Shown: positions 41,742 to 50,432, numbered from the stretch's first letter. The stretch is 64,000 nucleotides of DNA from JBBWZH01 sp035544115 (GCA_963714145.1 OY970235.1:2976001-3040000), one strand, 5' to 3'. The notes: generated by a model from the sequence alone, not told the origin. Made by a program: numbers and translations.

Positions 41742-41937
41742 CGGCTACCGCGCGGACCAGCTCCAGCCGGTCGCCCTCGCCCAGCACCACGCCGTCCAGC
41801 TCGGAGCGGAGCAGGGCGGTGCCGTTCAGTTCGACCACCACCGAGCCGGCGCGCAGCCCCAGATCGGTGAGCAGCCCGGGCAGCGTGGCATCGGCCGCGA
41901 CCTCGCGCGGCCGGCCGTTCACGGTCACCGTCGGCAT
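41734..41937 (-). CDS. thiS: Sulfur carrier protein ThiS
   Basis: This 67-residue beta-grasp protein begins MPTVTVNGRPREVAADATL and ends in the Gly-Gly needed for thiocarboxylation. It donates sulfur for thiazole synthesis by ThiG. It is separated from thiG and thiH by other genes and overlaps thiE. Confidence 0.93.
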   Translation of the reverse strand: MPTVTVNGRPREVAADATLPGLLTDLGLRAGSVVVELNGTALLRSELDGVVLGEGDRLELVRAVAGG

Positions 41938-41998
41938 GCCTGCGACCCTACCCGCGGGCCCCGGCCGGGCTGGTCGGAAGGCTGCCCGGCCGGCACGG

Positions 41999-42334
41999 TC
42001 AGAAGGCGAGTGCCTGGGCCCGGCGTTTGACCTCGCGGCTCCGGTCGCCGCGCAGGGCCTCCACCGGGGTGCCCGGCAGCGTGTCGTCTGCGGTGTGCAG
42101 CCAGCGCACCGACTCCTCGGGCGAGTAGCCGGCGTCGCGCAGCACGGTGAGCACCCCGGACAGGTGCTTCACCACGACGCCGTCGAGCAGGAAGCTGGCC
42201 GGCACCCGGAGCACTCCGTCCACCCGGACCGCGGCCAGGCTGCCGTCGCGCAGCAGTTGGTGCACCCGGGTGAGCGGGATGCCGAGGCGCTCCGCCACCT
42301 CAGGCACGGTCAGCCAGTCGATCGTCTCGGTCAC
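41999..42334 (-). CDS. Rv2175c-type winged helix DNA-binding protein
   Basis: This 111-residue protein has an excisionase/MerR-like helix-turn-helix (WLTVPEVAERLGIPLTRVHQLLRDGSLAAVRVDGVLRVP) and a C-terminal helical part (VLTVLRDAGYSPEESVRWLHT). It matches the Rv2175c family, substrates of the kinase PknL in M. tuberculosis. A pknL-type gene lies 6 kb away here and the mannosyltransferase genes are also close, so a similar signalling pair is plausible. Confidence 0.88.
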   Translation of the reverse strand: MTETIDWLTVPEVAERLGIPLTRVHQLLRDGSLAAVRVDGVLRVPASFLLDGVVVKHLSGVLTVLRDAGYSPEESVRWLHTADDTLPGTPVEALRGDRSREVKRRAQALAF

Positions 42335-42358
42335 GCCGTCCAGTGTCCCGTACCGCGC

Positions 42359-43336
42359 TCACCAGCTGCCAGACGCCCCGCCACCGCCGGACGATCCGCC
42401 ACTGGACGAGCCACCGCCGGAGTCACCCCCACCGGAGCCTCCGCCGGAGCTCCCGCCCGAAGTCCCGGCCGAGCGCTTGCCGGCGCCGGTGACGTGGCTG
42501 CCGGACGAGCCGGTGTGGTGCGGACGATCGGTGCTGACCGCGTCGCCGGACAGGTTCATGCTGGCCCAGAAGCCGGTCCGGCGGGCCCACCAGGGTCGCT
42601 CGCGGTCCGGCAGATCGTCCGGGACGCCGCGGGTCGCCTTCATCCGCCGGGCGTAGCTGCCGATGCCGACCACCACGATCAGGCCGACGAACGCGAGGCC
42701 GAGCAGCCAGCCGCTGCCCGGGCCGGCCGGGTCCGGATCCGGGATGGGCAGCGGCAGCGAGTACGACGGGCCCGGGGCGGAGCCGGCCACGTCCGGCGAG
42801 CCGGCCGCGTCCGCCAGCGCGTTGCTCTCGGTCACCTCGTGGCTCAGCGCCCGGCGGATGTGGTCCAGCCCGGCCAGCACGGCGTCCCGGGTGCGGCCCT
42901 CCTCGAGCAGCGGGTTGATCGTGCCGTCGACGATGTCGTCGGCGGCGCCGGCGGAGAACCGGTCGGTCAGCCCGCTACCGGTGACGATGCGCGGGTGGTG
43001 GTCGGCGACCGCGATCACCAGCAGCACGCCGTTGTCCCGGGTCCGCTTGCCGACGCCCCAGACGTTGAACAGCCCGTTGCCCCAGGCCTCGATCGGCTGC
43101 CCGCCGGTGGTCCGGACCACGGCGACCACGATCTCGTCCCCGCTGGCCGCCCGGTCGGCGCGCAGCACCTGGGCGATCCGGGTGCAGGTGGCGGTGCCGA
43201 GCGCGGCCGCCTGGTCTACGCAGACCCCCGCCTTCGGGTAGGGCGCGGGTGCCGCCGCCCGGGCGGTGGCCGCGCCGGTAGCCAGCAGGAGCAGCGCACT
43301 GGCAAGCACTACGCCGCCGCGCTGGGCGATGCGCAT
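42359..43336 (-). CDS. TPM domain membrane protein with Gly/Ser tail
   Basis: This 325-residue protein has a signal peptide (VVLASALLLLATGAATARA), an extracellular TPM domain (VAVVRTTGGQPIEAWGNGLFNVWGVGKRTRDNGVLLVIAVADHH), a membrane helix (WLLGLAFVGLIVVVGIGSYA) and a cytoplasmic tail that ends in long Gly/Ser runs. This matches YgcG/TPM-type proteins of unknown role, some linked to phosphatase or photosystem repair activity. ATG with GGGGAGGGG ribosome site. Confidence 0.87.
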   Translation of the reverse strand: MRIAQRGGVVLASALLLLATGAATARAAAPAPYPKAGVCVDQAAALGTATCTRIAQVLRADRAASGDEIVVAVVRTTGGQPIEAWGNGLFNVWGVGKRTRDNGVLLVIAVADHHPRIVTGSGLTDRFSAGAADDIVDGTINPLLEEGRTRDAVLAGLDHIRRALSHEVTESNALADAAGSPDVAGSAPGPSYSLPLPIPDPDPAGPGSGWLLGLAFVGLIVVVGIGSYARRMKATRGVPDDLPDRERPWWARRTGFWASMNLSGDAVSTDRPHHTGSSGSHVTGAGKRSAGTSGGSSGGGSGGGDSGGGSSSGGSSGGGGASGSW

Positions 43337-43394
43337 GGCCCCTCCCCAGGGTCACCTGGTGCCGGTTCGGACGGCCCCGCCGCGGTGCCGGTTC

Positions 43395-44621
43395 CTAAGC
43401 ATCCCCCACCTGGACACCAGGCTCCGCAACGGCGTCCCGGACCGCTACCGCCGGGTCGGCCAGCAGGCCCGGGTCCATCGGCCGGCCGGCGTCGATCGCC
43501 CGGCGCGCCTGGACGACGTCCCGCGGCCGGTCGACCGACAGGAAGCCGGTCAGCCGCCCGGCGGCGTCCAGCCAGCCGGCCGCCCAGGACCGGCCGGTCG
43601 GGTCGCCGCGCCAGACCGCCGGCGGCCCGTCCCGCCAACCGGCCCATTGCAGGAAACGGCCGAACTGCTCCGACCAGATGTACGGCACCGGGTCGTAGGC
43701 CGCGTCCGCGTCGCCGAGCAGTACCGCGGCGGCCACCTTGGGCGCGCGCAGCGCGTCGTCCCAGTGCTCGGTGCGGACCCGCCGACCCAGCCGCGGCGAC
43801 CACCGGGCCGCGCAGTCGCCGACCGCGTAGACACCGGGCAGCGAGGCCCGGCAGTGCTCGTCCACCAGCACTCCCCCGCTGGCCGGGTCGACGTCCACCC
43901 CGGAGCCGACCAGCCAGCCCAGCTCCGGCCGGACCCCGATGCCTTCCACCACCACGTCCGCCGGCAGGTACTCGCCATCGGCCAGCGTCACCCCGGAACC
44001 ATCCACAGTGGACACCGCTACGCCGGTGCGGAGCACCGCGCCGGCCTCGGCGTACCACGGTGCGGCGTACCCGCCGACCTCCGGCCCCAGCGCCACGACC
44101 AGCGGCGTGGCGGCGGCCTCCAGCACGGTGACCGCGGCGCCGTGCCGGCGGGCGGCGGTGACCACCTCGGCGCCGATCCAGCCGGCGCCGACCACGATCA
44201 CGTTCACCCCCGGCGCGAACGCCGCGTGCAGCCGGGCCGCGTCGTCCAGGGTGCGCAGCACCAGCGCGGCGCCGTCGCCGGGCAGCCGGCGCGGCACGGC
44301 GCCGGTGGCCAGCACCAGCGCGTCCCAGGGCAGGTCGCCGGCGGTGGTGCACAGCAGGCCCGGTTCCAGGCCGGTCGCGGTCACGCCGAACCGGGCCTCG
44401 GCGCCGACATACCAGTCCGGGTCCAGCGGGCTGCCGGCCTGCTCGCCCAGCAGCACCGCCTTGGACAGCGGCGGCCGGTCGTACGGCGGGTGCGGCTCGG
44501 CACCGACCAGTACCAGTTCGCCGCGGTAGCCGCCGGACCGCAGTTCCTGGCAGGTCCGCGCGCCGGCCAGCCCGGCGCCGACCACCACCACCCGATCAAT
44601 TCCCCCCAACCGACTAACCAC
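43395..44621 (-). CDS. FAD-dependent ferredoxin-reductase-type oxidoreductase
   Basis: This 408-residue protein has two Rossmann motifs (RVVVVGAGLAGARTCQELRSGGY and VNVIVVGAGWIGAEVVTAARRHG), the PPYDRPPLSK segment and GVYAVGDCAARW, as in ferredoxin reductases of dioxygenase and P450 systems. No ferredoxin or oxygenase is adjacent, so the partner is unknown. It sits between thiamine genes but is not the glycine oxidase ThiO. The GTG overlaps the stop of the upstream lipoprotein gene. Confidence 0.88.
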   Translation of the reverse strand: MVSRLGGIDRVVVVGAGLAGARTCQELRSGGYRGELVLVGAEPHPPYDRPPLSKAVLLGEQAGSPLDPDWYVGAEARFGVTATGLEPGLLCTTAGDLPWDALVLATGAVPRRLPGDGAALVLRTLDDAARLHAAFAPGVNVIVVGAGWIGAEVVTAARRHGAAVTVLEAAATPLVVALGPEVGGYAAPWYAEAGAVLRTGVAVSTVDGSGVTLADGEYLPADVVVEGIGVRPELGWLVGSGVDVDPASGGVLVDEHCRASLPGVYAVGDCAARWSPRLGRRVRTEHWDDALRAPKVAAAVLLGDADAAYDPVPYIWSEQFGRFLQWAGWRDGPPAVWRGDPTGRSWAAGWLDAAGRLTGFLSVDRPRDVVQARRAIDAGRPMDPGLLADPAVAVRDAVAEPGVQVGDA

Positions 44622-45147
44622 CCTTCGGTTCCTCGAACGTGAAGTTTCCCTTCTTGTCCTGGATGGTGACGACCAGTTTGCGCGGGGCCCCGTTGGCCGG
44701 CGTGGCCACGCAGTCGAGCTTCCCGGGCGGGTCGAACACCCGCACCGCCTCGTCGCCGCAGTCCACCGTGTACGGCTGGCCGCCCTTCTGCGAGACCAGC
44801 GGGCCCATCGCCTTCTCCAGCTGGTCGAGCGGGATCACCGCCTGGTCGCTGGTCACCGTGAACCGGCCGCCGTCGGCCCGGTCGACCCGGATCCGCACCG
44901 GCAGGCCCTCCACCTTGAGCGAGCAGAACCCGGGCTTGTCCGGCTGCGGATCCAGGGTGTCCGGGCAGGCCGACGGCGTCACCTGCAGGCCGCCGAACGT
45001 CTTCGGCAGCTGCTCGTCGATGACCCGGCTGACCTCGGCGCCGGTCAGCGCCTTCGGCGGCGGCGGGCCCTTGGCCTTCTTCGAGCAGCCGCTGGCCGCC
45101 AGCGCAGCCAGCAGCCCGACGATCAGCCAGCGGGTGGTCGGACGCAC
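44614..45147 (-). CDS. DUF4333-type lipoprotein
   Basis: This 177-residue protein has a short signal (WLIVGLLAALAASGCSKK) with lipobox Cys at about residue 21. The mature part contains two similar halves, each with a Cys pair (TPSACPDTL...GFCSLKV and YTVDCGDEAV...LDCVATP), as in DUF4333 proteins. Its role is unknown. The GTG at 45147 gives the only frame in which the signal peptide is N-terminal. It starts 16 bases after thiH. Confidence 0.82.
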   Translation of the reverse strand: MRPTTRWLIVGLLAALAASGCSKKAKGPPPPKALTGAEVSRVIDEQLPKTFGGLQVTPSACPDTLDPQPDKPGFCSLKVEGLPVRIRVDRADGGRFTVTSDQAVIPLDQLEKAMGPLVSQKGGQPYTVDCGDEAVRVFDPPGKLDCVATPANGAPRKLVVTIQDKKGNFTFEEPKGG

Positions 45148-45163
45148 GCCGGAAGGGTACGGG

Positions 45164-46303
45164 TCACTGGTTCGCGGCGTCGTACAGCGGGAAGGCGTCC
45201 TTCCAGACCGGCTCGTAGCCGGCGGCCACCAGCATCGCGGCCACCTCGGCCGGCGACCGTTCGTCGGAGATGCTGAACTGCTCGGTCGCCTCACCCGGCC
45301 GCGAGTAGCCGCCCGGTTCGGTGGACGAGCCGGCCGACAGCTGGGTGACCGCGATCCGGACCAACCCGTCCCGCAGCACCGCCGGCTCCCGGGTGGACAG
45401 CACGATCCCGGCCTCCGGCTCGTACAGCCGCAGCGCCGCCATCGCCTGCACGTACTCCGGGTCGGGCACCGGCACCAGCGGCTGGTAGCCGGCCGCGGAC
45501 GGCTTGATCCGGGGCAGCGAGACGCTCACCTCGGTCCGCCAGAACGCGCGCACCAGGAACCCGGCGTGCGCGGCCACCGCGAGCACCTCCGACCGCCAGT
45601 CGGCGGCCAGCCCCAGCAACGCGCCGACGCCGAGCCGGCGGACCCCGGCCGCGCCGGCCAGCTCGGTCGAGTTCAGCCGCCGGTCGTAGTCCCGCTTCCA
45701 GCCGGCCTGGTGCACCTCGGCGTAGCGGGCCCGGTCGTAGGTCTCCTGGTAGTGCACCACGCCTTCCAGGCCGGCCCCGACCAGCCGCGCGTACGTGCCG
45801 TCCGACCAGGTCTGCGTCTCGATCGACAGGGACGGGACGTACGGCCGGAGCCGGGCCACCACGTCCGCCAGGTAGTCGGCGGAGACCTCGACCCGGTGCT
45901 CGCCGGAGACCAGCAGCAGGTGCCGGAAGCCGCGGCCGGTGAGCAGCCGGGCCTCCTGCTCGACCTCGTCGGTGGTCAGGGTGCGCCGGGCGATCGGCAG
46001 GCCCTTGGCGAACCCGCAGTACGTGCAGGTGGACAGGCAGGCGTTGGAGACGTACAGCGGCGCGTACAGCCGGACCGCCCGGCCGAACCTGCGCAGCGTG
46101 ACGGCGCGGGCCGCCTGGGCCAGCTCCTCCAGCCGGGCGGTCGCCGCGGGCGAGAGCAGCGCGGCCAGATCGGTCAGGTCGCGCTGCTCGTGCCGCAGCG
46201 CGGCAGTGACGTCCGCGTCGGTGGCGGTGCCGGCGTGGGCGGACAGGGCCGGCAGATCGAGCCGGTCCAGCTCCCGCGCGAACCGCCCCTTAGGCGCGCT
46301 CAG
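45164..46303 (-). CDS. thiH: 2-iminoacetate synthase (tyrosine lyase), CTG start
   Basis: This 379-residue radical SAM enzyme cleaves tyrosine to dehydroglycine for the thiazole ring. The cluster motif is CLSTCTYCGF (Cys89, Cys93, Cys96); further segments are HLLLVSGEHRVEVS, SLSIETQTWSDGTYARL, GVVHYQETYDR and YSRPGEATEQFSISDERSP. The frame has no ATG, GTG or TTG before codon 148, so the only start that keeps the radical SAM site is CTG at 46303, with GAGGGAGAG just upstream. Gene callers that ignore CTG would report a truncated protein from 45862. It follows thiG by 61 bases. Confidence 0.88.
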   Translation of the reverse strand: MSAPKGRFARELDRLDLPALSAHAGTATDADVTAALRHEQRDLTDLAALLSPAATARLEELAQAARAVTLRRFGRAVRLYAPLYVSNACLSTCTYCGFAKGLPIARRTLTTDEVEQEARLLTGRGFRHLLLVSGEHRVEVSADYLADVVARLRPYVPSLSIETQTWSDGTYARLVGAGLEGVVHYQETYDRARYAEVHQAGWKRDYDRRLNSTELAGAAGVRRLGVGALLGLAADWRSEVLAVAAHAGFLVRAFWRTEVSVSLPRIKPSAAGYQPLVPVPDPEYVQAMAALRLYEPEAGIVLSTREPAVLRDGLVRIAVTQLSAGSSTEPGGYSRPGEATEQFSISDERSPAEVAAMLVAAGYEPVWKDAFPLYDAANQ

Positions 46304-46364
46304 AGTCTCTCCCTCGCATTCACAGTGCTAGCCAGTTCGCGGCGCTCCGCGCCAGACGCTGTGC

Positions 46365-47153
46365 TCACGCTGGTACGGCGCCGAGGAAGCCGGTGAGCGG
46401 GCTGGAGGCCTCGGCCTCGGTGGCGCCGCGGACGGTGCCGCGGCCGGCCAGCCAGCCGAGCCGGCCGGCCTCGGTGGCCAGCGCGAACGCGCGGGCCATC
46501 GTGACCGGGTCGCGGGCGACCGCGATCGCCGTGTTCACCAGCACCGCGTCGGCGCCGATCTCCATCGCCTCGGCCGCGTCGCTGGGCACGCCGAGGCCCG
46601 CGTCCACCACCACCGGGACGCCGGCCTGGGCCACGATCGCCTCGATCGCGTCCCGGGTGCGCAGGCCGCGGTTGGAGCCGATCCAGGCGCCCAGCGGCAT
46701 CACCGTGGCGCAGCCGGCCTCCTCCAGCCGCCGGCACAGCACCGGGTCGGCCGAGCAGTACGGCAGCACGGTGAAGCCGTCCGCGACCAGCCGCTGGGCG
46801 GCCAGCAGGGTCTCCACCGGGTCCGGGGCCAGCGTGCGCGGGTCCGGCGTGACCTCGAGCTTGACCAGGTCGGTGCCGGTGCCGGCGCGGCCCAGCCGGG
46901 CCAGCCGGACCGCCTCGTCCGCGTCCACCGCGCCGGAGGTGTTCGGTAGCAGCGTCACCCCGGCCGGGATGAAGTCGAGGATGTCGCCCTCGCCGACCAG
47001 GTCCAGGTCGACCCGGCGCAGCGCCACGGTGACGATCTCGGCCCGGCTGGCCCGGACCGCTTCGGCCATGATCTGGTGTGCGGCGAACTTCCCGGTGCCG
47101 ATCAGCAGCCGGCTGCCGAACTCACGGGTGCCGATGACCAGCGGATCTGGCAT
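46365..47153 (-). CDS. thiG: Thiazole synthase
   Basis: This 262-residue TIM-barrel enzyme builds the thiazole phosphate from DXP, dehydroglycine and ThiS-thiocarboxylate. Conserved parts are FGSRLLIGTGKF, LLPNTSGAVDADEAVRLARLG, VKLEVTPDPRTL and VVVDAGLGVPSDAAEAMEIGADAVLVNTAIAVARDP. The ATG follows a TPP riboswitch whose 3' end contains the GGGGAG ribosome site. Confidence 0.96.
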   Translation of the reverse strand: MPDPLVIGTREFGSRLLIGTGKFAAHQIMAEAVRASRAEIVTVALRRVDLDLVGEGDILDFIPAGVTLLPNTSGAVDADEAVRLARLGRAGTGTDLVKLEVTPDPRTLAPDPVETLLAAQRLVADGFTVLPYCSADPVLCRRLEEAGCATVMPLGAWIGSNRGLRTRDAIEAIVAQAGVPVVVDAGLGVPSDAAEAMEIGADAVLVNTAIAVARDPVTMARAFALATEAGRLGWLAGRGTVRGATEAEASSPLTGFLGAVPA

Positions 47154-47156
47154 CTC

Positions 47157-47255
47157 ACTCCCCTCGCGGGCATTACCCCGATCGGGTTCTACGGGTCGCC
47201 GGCAGGGCTACTGGCCGGCCTCTCAGCCCGCCTCCCGCGGGCTCCCCGGTTCCTG
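47157..47255 (-). ncRNA. TPP riboswitch (THI element)
   Basis: On the minus strand the leader shows the TPP aptamer order: CGGGGAGCCC, GGGCTGAGA (TCTCAG at 47221-47226 on the plus strand), GACCCGTAGAACC-type loop, GATCGGGGTAATGCC and GCGAGGGGA. The last element is also the thiG ribosome site, so ligand binding can directly block translation of thiG and, by coupling, later genes. Confidence 0.95.
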
Positions 47256-47399
47256 ACGCTCCCATCCTAGCCCGGCCGGCCGACCCCCCGCGGCCGTCAC
47301 CTCTTCAGCCACAAGATTCCCACCAGTACCACTTGTCACAGCGTAGTCAAGCTGACACGCTGCGTGATCAATATCGGTCGCCGCTACGGGGAGGCAGCC
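47256..47399. other. Divergent intergenic region, thiG leader / lytic transglycosylase
   Basis: Besides the 5' end of the thi leader the region has an AT-richer part (47320-47385) with GTGATCAATATCGG and GTCACAGCG...CACGCTGCG words that could be promoter or operator sequence. No ydaO-type (cyclic di-AMP) aptamer, often found before such lysins, is recognised. Confidence 0.4.
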
Positions 47400-48341
47400 A
47401 TGTCCGACGACGGCGCATGCCCGCCGCCGGAGGGATCCGCGCGGCACCGACCCGCCGGACAGCTCCGGCGGCTGCTCCGGGTCGCCACCGTGCCGCTGGT
47501 GCTGGCGCTGGTGATGACCGCCAGCTCGCCGGGGGTGATCCGGATCCGGCCCGGCGACACGCTCTGGGAGATCGCCCAGCGGCACGGCACCACGGTGGCC
47601 GTGCTGAAGCGGCTCAACCACCTGCCCAGCGACCTGATCTACGCCGGCCGGCCGCTGCTGATCCCGGGCCCGCCGGCCCCGGCGCCGGTGACCCGGCTGG
47701 TGCGGTACCGGGTCCGGCCCGGCGACACGGTGACCGCGATCGCGGCCCGCTACCGGCTGCGGGTCGCCGCCATCGTCGCCGCCAACCACCTCAACCGGCG
47801 CGCCACCATCCGGATCGGTCAGCCGCTCACGTTGCCGCTGCCGGCCCGGAAACCGGCCCGGCGGCCGGCGGCACCGACCCGGCACTACCCGGCCACGGTC
47901 ACCGCGATGGCGGCCCGGCACCGGCAGTTGCTGGCGCACCGCCGGATGCCGTCCAGGCTGGCCGTCCAGCAGAAGATCCGGCGGACCGCCCGGGCCGTCC
48001 ACCTGGACCCGGCACTGGCCCTGGCGGTGGCGCAGCAGGAGTCCGGGTTCCAGCAGCGGGTGGTCAGCCCGGCGGACGCGATCGGCGTCATGCAGGTGCT
48101 GCCGTCCACCGGCCGCTGGCTGGGCCGCGAGGTGCTCGGCCGCCCGCTCGACCTGCTCGACGCCGACGACAACATCCTCGCCGGCGTCTCGCTGCTGGCC
48201 CTGCTGACCAGGGCCGCGCCGCTGCCCCAGGCCGTCGCCGGCTACTACCAGGGGCTGGCCTCGGTCCGCCGCAACGGCATGTACCCCGACACCCGCCGCT
48301 ACGTCGGCAACATCCTGCGGCTGCGCACCCGCTGGCGCTGA
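47400..48341 (+). CDS. Double-LysM lytic transglycosylase
   Basis: This 313-residue protein has a signal or anchor helix (VATVPLVLALVMTASS), two LysM domains (IRPGDTLWEIAQRHGTTVAVLKRLNHL and VRPGDTVTAIAARYRLRVAAIVAANHL) and an SLT-type lytic transglycosylase domain with catalytic Glu in QQESGFQQRVVSPADAIGVMQVLPSTG. It should cleave peptidoglycan glycan strands outside the cell. The ATG at 47400 has GGGGAGG seven bases upstream; a GTG at 47364 is less likely. Confidence 0.9.
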   Translation: MSDDGACPPPEGSARHRPAGQLRRLLRVATVPLVLALVMTASSPGVIRIRPGDTLWEIAQRHGTTVAVLKRLNHLPSDLIYAGRPLLIPGPPAPAPVTRLVRYRVRPGDTVTAIAARYRLRVAAIVAANHLNRRATIRIGQPLTLPLPARKPARRPAAPTRHYPATVTAMAARHRQLLAHRRMPSRLAVQQKIRRTARAVHLDPALALAVAQQESGFQQRVVSPADAIGVMQVLPSTGRWLGREVLGRPLDLLDADDNILAGVSLLALLTRAAPLPQAVAGYYQGLASVRRNGMYPDTRRYVGNILRLRTRWR

Positions 48342-48468
48342 AGTCCGGTGGTCGACCAGCGCCGGGACGGCGGCACCGGGCGGCACCGGGCCTGGTACCC
48401 CGCCGCGGCGGCGGCCGCGGCCCGGGATATGGCAACTATTGGGGGAGGGAAACGGCCGGGTGGGTCCG

Positions 48469-48474
48469 TAGACT
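48469..48474 (+). promoter_or_regulatory. Candidate -10 element of leaderless pknL
   Basis: TAGACT ends eight bases before the GTG start of the kinase gene, and no ribosome site is visible. This is the spacing expected for a leaderless transcript. Confidence 0.45.
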
Positions 48475-48482
48475 CGCTCGAC

Positions 48483-50252
48483 GTGGAGACGGCTGTGGCC
48501 GACCCGCTCACGGGGCAGGTGCTCGATCGGCGTTACCAGGTCGGGGGCCGGATCGCGCGCGGCGGCATGTCAGTGGTGTACGCCGGAGTCGACCTCCGGC
48601 TGGATCGCCAGGTCGCGATCAAGGTGATGGACGCCACACTGGCCCGCGACCCGGCGTTCGTCGACCGGTTCACCCGGGAGGCGAAGTCGGCGGCCAAGCT
48701 CGGGCACCCGAACGCGGTCGCCGTGTACGACCAGGGCGCCGACGGCGGGCACGTGTTCCTGGTGATGGAACTGGTCCGCGGCCGGACCCTGCGCGACCTG
48801 CTGGCCGAGCGCGGCCCGCTGCCGCCGGACACCGCGGTCTCGCTGCTGGAGCCGGTGCTGGCGGTGCTCGCCGCGGCGCACCGGTCCGGCCTGGTGCACC
48901 GGGACGTGAAGCCGGAGAACGTGCTGCTCTCCGACGACGGCGTGGTCAAGGTGGCCGACTTCGGGCTGGCCCGGGCGGTGGCCGCGGCCAGCACCAGCAC
49001 CCAGTCCGGGGTGGTCTTCGGCACCGCCGGCTACCTGGCCCCGGAGCAGGTCGCGCAGGGCCGGGCCGACCAGCGTTCGGACGTCTACTCCGCCGGCATC
49101 CTGCTGTACGAGCTGCTCACCGGGGTCGTGCCGTACCACGGCGACTCCGCGGTGGCGATCGCCTACCGGCACGTGCACGAGGACGTACCGGCGCCGTCGG
49201 TGGCCGTCCCCGGCATCCCGGCCCCGCTGGACGCGCTGGTGCTGCGGGCCACCCGGCGTGACCCGGCCGCCCGGCCCGCCGACGCGGGCGCGTTCCTGGC
49301 CCAGCTGGGCGCGGTCCGCGCCGAACTGGGGCTGCGCCGGGTGCAGCTGCCGATCCGCACCGGCCGGCTGCCGCGTCCGCTGCCCGGGCCGGCCGGGCTG
49401 GCCGTCCCGACCGGGCGGGCCGGCACGCCGCTCGGTGCCGACTGGATCGCCGGGCGGCGCCACGGCGAGCACAACGTGACCGCGGCGCTGCCCCGGCTGG
49501 CCGGCGGCCCGCCGAGCCCCGCGCCCGCCGACCGCCCCGGCGCCCGGCCGCGGACCAACCGGGAGCAGCGGGCGCACCGCCGGCGGCTGATCGTCGGGCT
49601 GATCGCGGTGCTGCTGCTCGGCGCGACGGCCGCCGGCGCGGCCTGGTGGTACGGCAGCGGCCGGTTCGTCTCGGTGCCGCCGCTGTCCGGGCTGACCAAG
49701 CAGGAGGTGATCAACCAGGCCCGGGCCGCGCACCTCAAGGTCAAGTTCGGCGCCGCCGAGTACAGCGACAAGGTGGCGGCCGGTCGGGTGGTGCGCACCG
49801 ACCCGGGCGCCGGTGACCTGGTCCGCCGGGACAGCACGATCCTGGTGCTGCCGTCCCGCGGGCGGGCCCCGGTGCCGGTGCCGGACGTCGTCGGGCGGAA
49901 CCAGGACGACGCCGTCCGGGTGATCAAGCAGGCCGGGCTGACCGTCAACATCAGCAACGAGTACAGCGGCAGCGTGCCGGAAGGCTCGGTGGTCTCGCAG
50001 CAGCCGCGCGGCAAGGCGGTGCCCCGGGGCAGCGCGGTCGCCCTGGTCGTCTCCAAGGGCGCGGACCTGGTCCAGGTGCCCCGGGTCACCGGCCAGTCCG
50101 CCGCCGACGCCACCCGCACGCTGCAGGAGCGCGGCTTCACCGTGGCCCAGCACGAGTTCTTCGGCAGCGTGCTGCACCGGGTGTTCCGGCAGAGCCCCGG
50201 CGGCGGCGACCGCGCCCCGCGCGGCTCCACCGTCACCATCGACGTGTTCTGA
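48483..50252 (+). CDS. pknL: Serine/threonine protein kinase with PASTA domains, PknL type
   Basis: This 589-residue Hanks-type kinase has the glycine loop RIARGGMSVVYAG, Lys in VAIKVMD, HRDVKPENVLL and VADFGLA, a proline-rich juxtamembrane stretch, one membrane helix (LIVGLIAVLLLGATAAGAAWW) and three PASTA domains outside (start points VPPLSGLTKQEV, VPDVVGRNQDDA, VPRVTGQSAADA). PASTA domains sense peptidoglycan or lipid II. Synteny with mptA, Rv2175c and aroG supports the PknL assignment. The GTG at 48483 matches the family start and a leaderless promoter; upstream in-frame starts would add low-complexity sequence. Confidence 0.9.
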   Translation: METAVADPLTGQVLDRRYQVGGRIARGGMSVVYAGVDLRLDRQVAIKVMDATLARDPAFVDRFTREAKSAAKLGHPNAVAVYDQGADGGHVFLVMELVRGRTLRDLLAERGPLPPDTAVSLLEPVLAVLAAAHRSGLVHRDVKPENVLLSDDGVVKVADFGLARAVAAASTSTQSGVVFGTAGYLAPEQVAQGRADQRSDVYSAGILLYELLTGVVPYHGDSAVAIAYRHVHEDVPAPSVAVPGIPAPLDALVLRATRRDPAARPADAGAFLAQLGAVRAELGLRRVQLPIRTGRLPRPLPGPAGLAVPTGRAGTPLGADWIAGRRHGEHNVTAALPRLAGGPPSPAPADRPGARPRTNREQRAHRRRLIVGLIAVLLLGATAAGAAWWYGSGRFVSVPPLSGLTKQEVINQARAAHLKVKFGAAEYSDKVAAGRVVRTDPGAGDLVRRDSTILVLPSRGRAPVPVPDVVGRNQDDAVRVIKQAGLTVNISNEYSGSVPEGSVVSQQPRGKAVPRGSAVALVVSKGADLVQVPRVTGQSAADATRTLQERGFTVAQHEFFGSVLHRVFRQSPGGGDRAPRGSTVTIDVF

Positions 50253-50321
50253 CCGCCGCTACCCGCACGGTTCCCGCTGTCCGGTTCCGCCGTCCGGGCC
50301 GGGCCGAACAGGTGGGTGCGG

Positions 50322-50327
50322 TAGGCT
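50322..50327 (+). promoter_or_regulatory. Candidate -10 element before the aromatic leader peptide
   Basis: TAGGCT lies six bases before the GTG of the leader frame, consistent with leaderless translation of the leader. A -35 element is not clear. Confidence 0.45.
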
Positions 50328-50333
50328 GCCGAT

Positions 50334-50411
50334 GTGTCGCAGCGGTGGTTTGGCTATCCGGCGTCGCCCAGGGTCTCCCGGGCGGGTCGGAGCCGCGCGC
50401 AACCGCGTTAG
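50334..50411 (+). CDS. Aromatic leader peptide (Trp-Phe-Gly-Tyr)
   Basis: A 25-codon frame GTG TCG CAG CGG TGG TTT GGC TAT encodes MSQRWFGYPASPRV and more, ending at TAG. Three aromatic amino acids, the three end products of the pathway, are clustered at codons 5, 6 and 8. It lies in the leader of a DAHP synthase gene and is followed by a terminator hairpin, the classic layout for attenuation. An overlapping frame from ATG at 50332 (38 codons) has no aromatic residues and is less likely. Confidence 0.65.
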   Translation: MSQRWFGYPASPRVSRAGRSRAQPR

Positions 50412-50432
50412 CGCACTCCCCCGTCACCAGTC

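Noticed and set aside
43395..44621. Glycine oxidase ThiO among the thiamine genes
   Set aside because: The sequence has two Rossmann motifs and the ferredoxin-reductase pattern; ThiH supplies dehydroglycine here.
45164..45862. thiH as a 232-residue protein from the GTG at 45862
   Set aside because: That start would remove the radical SAM cluster motif; the frame continues without a stop to the CTG at 46303.
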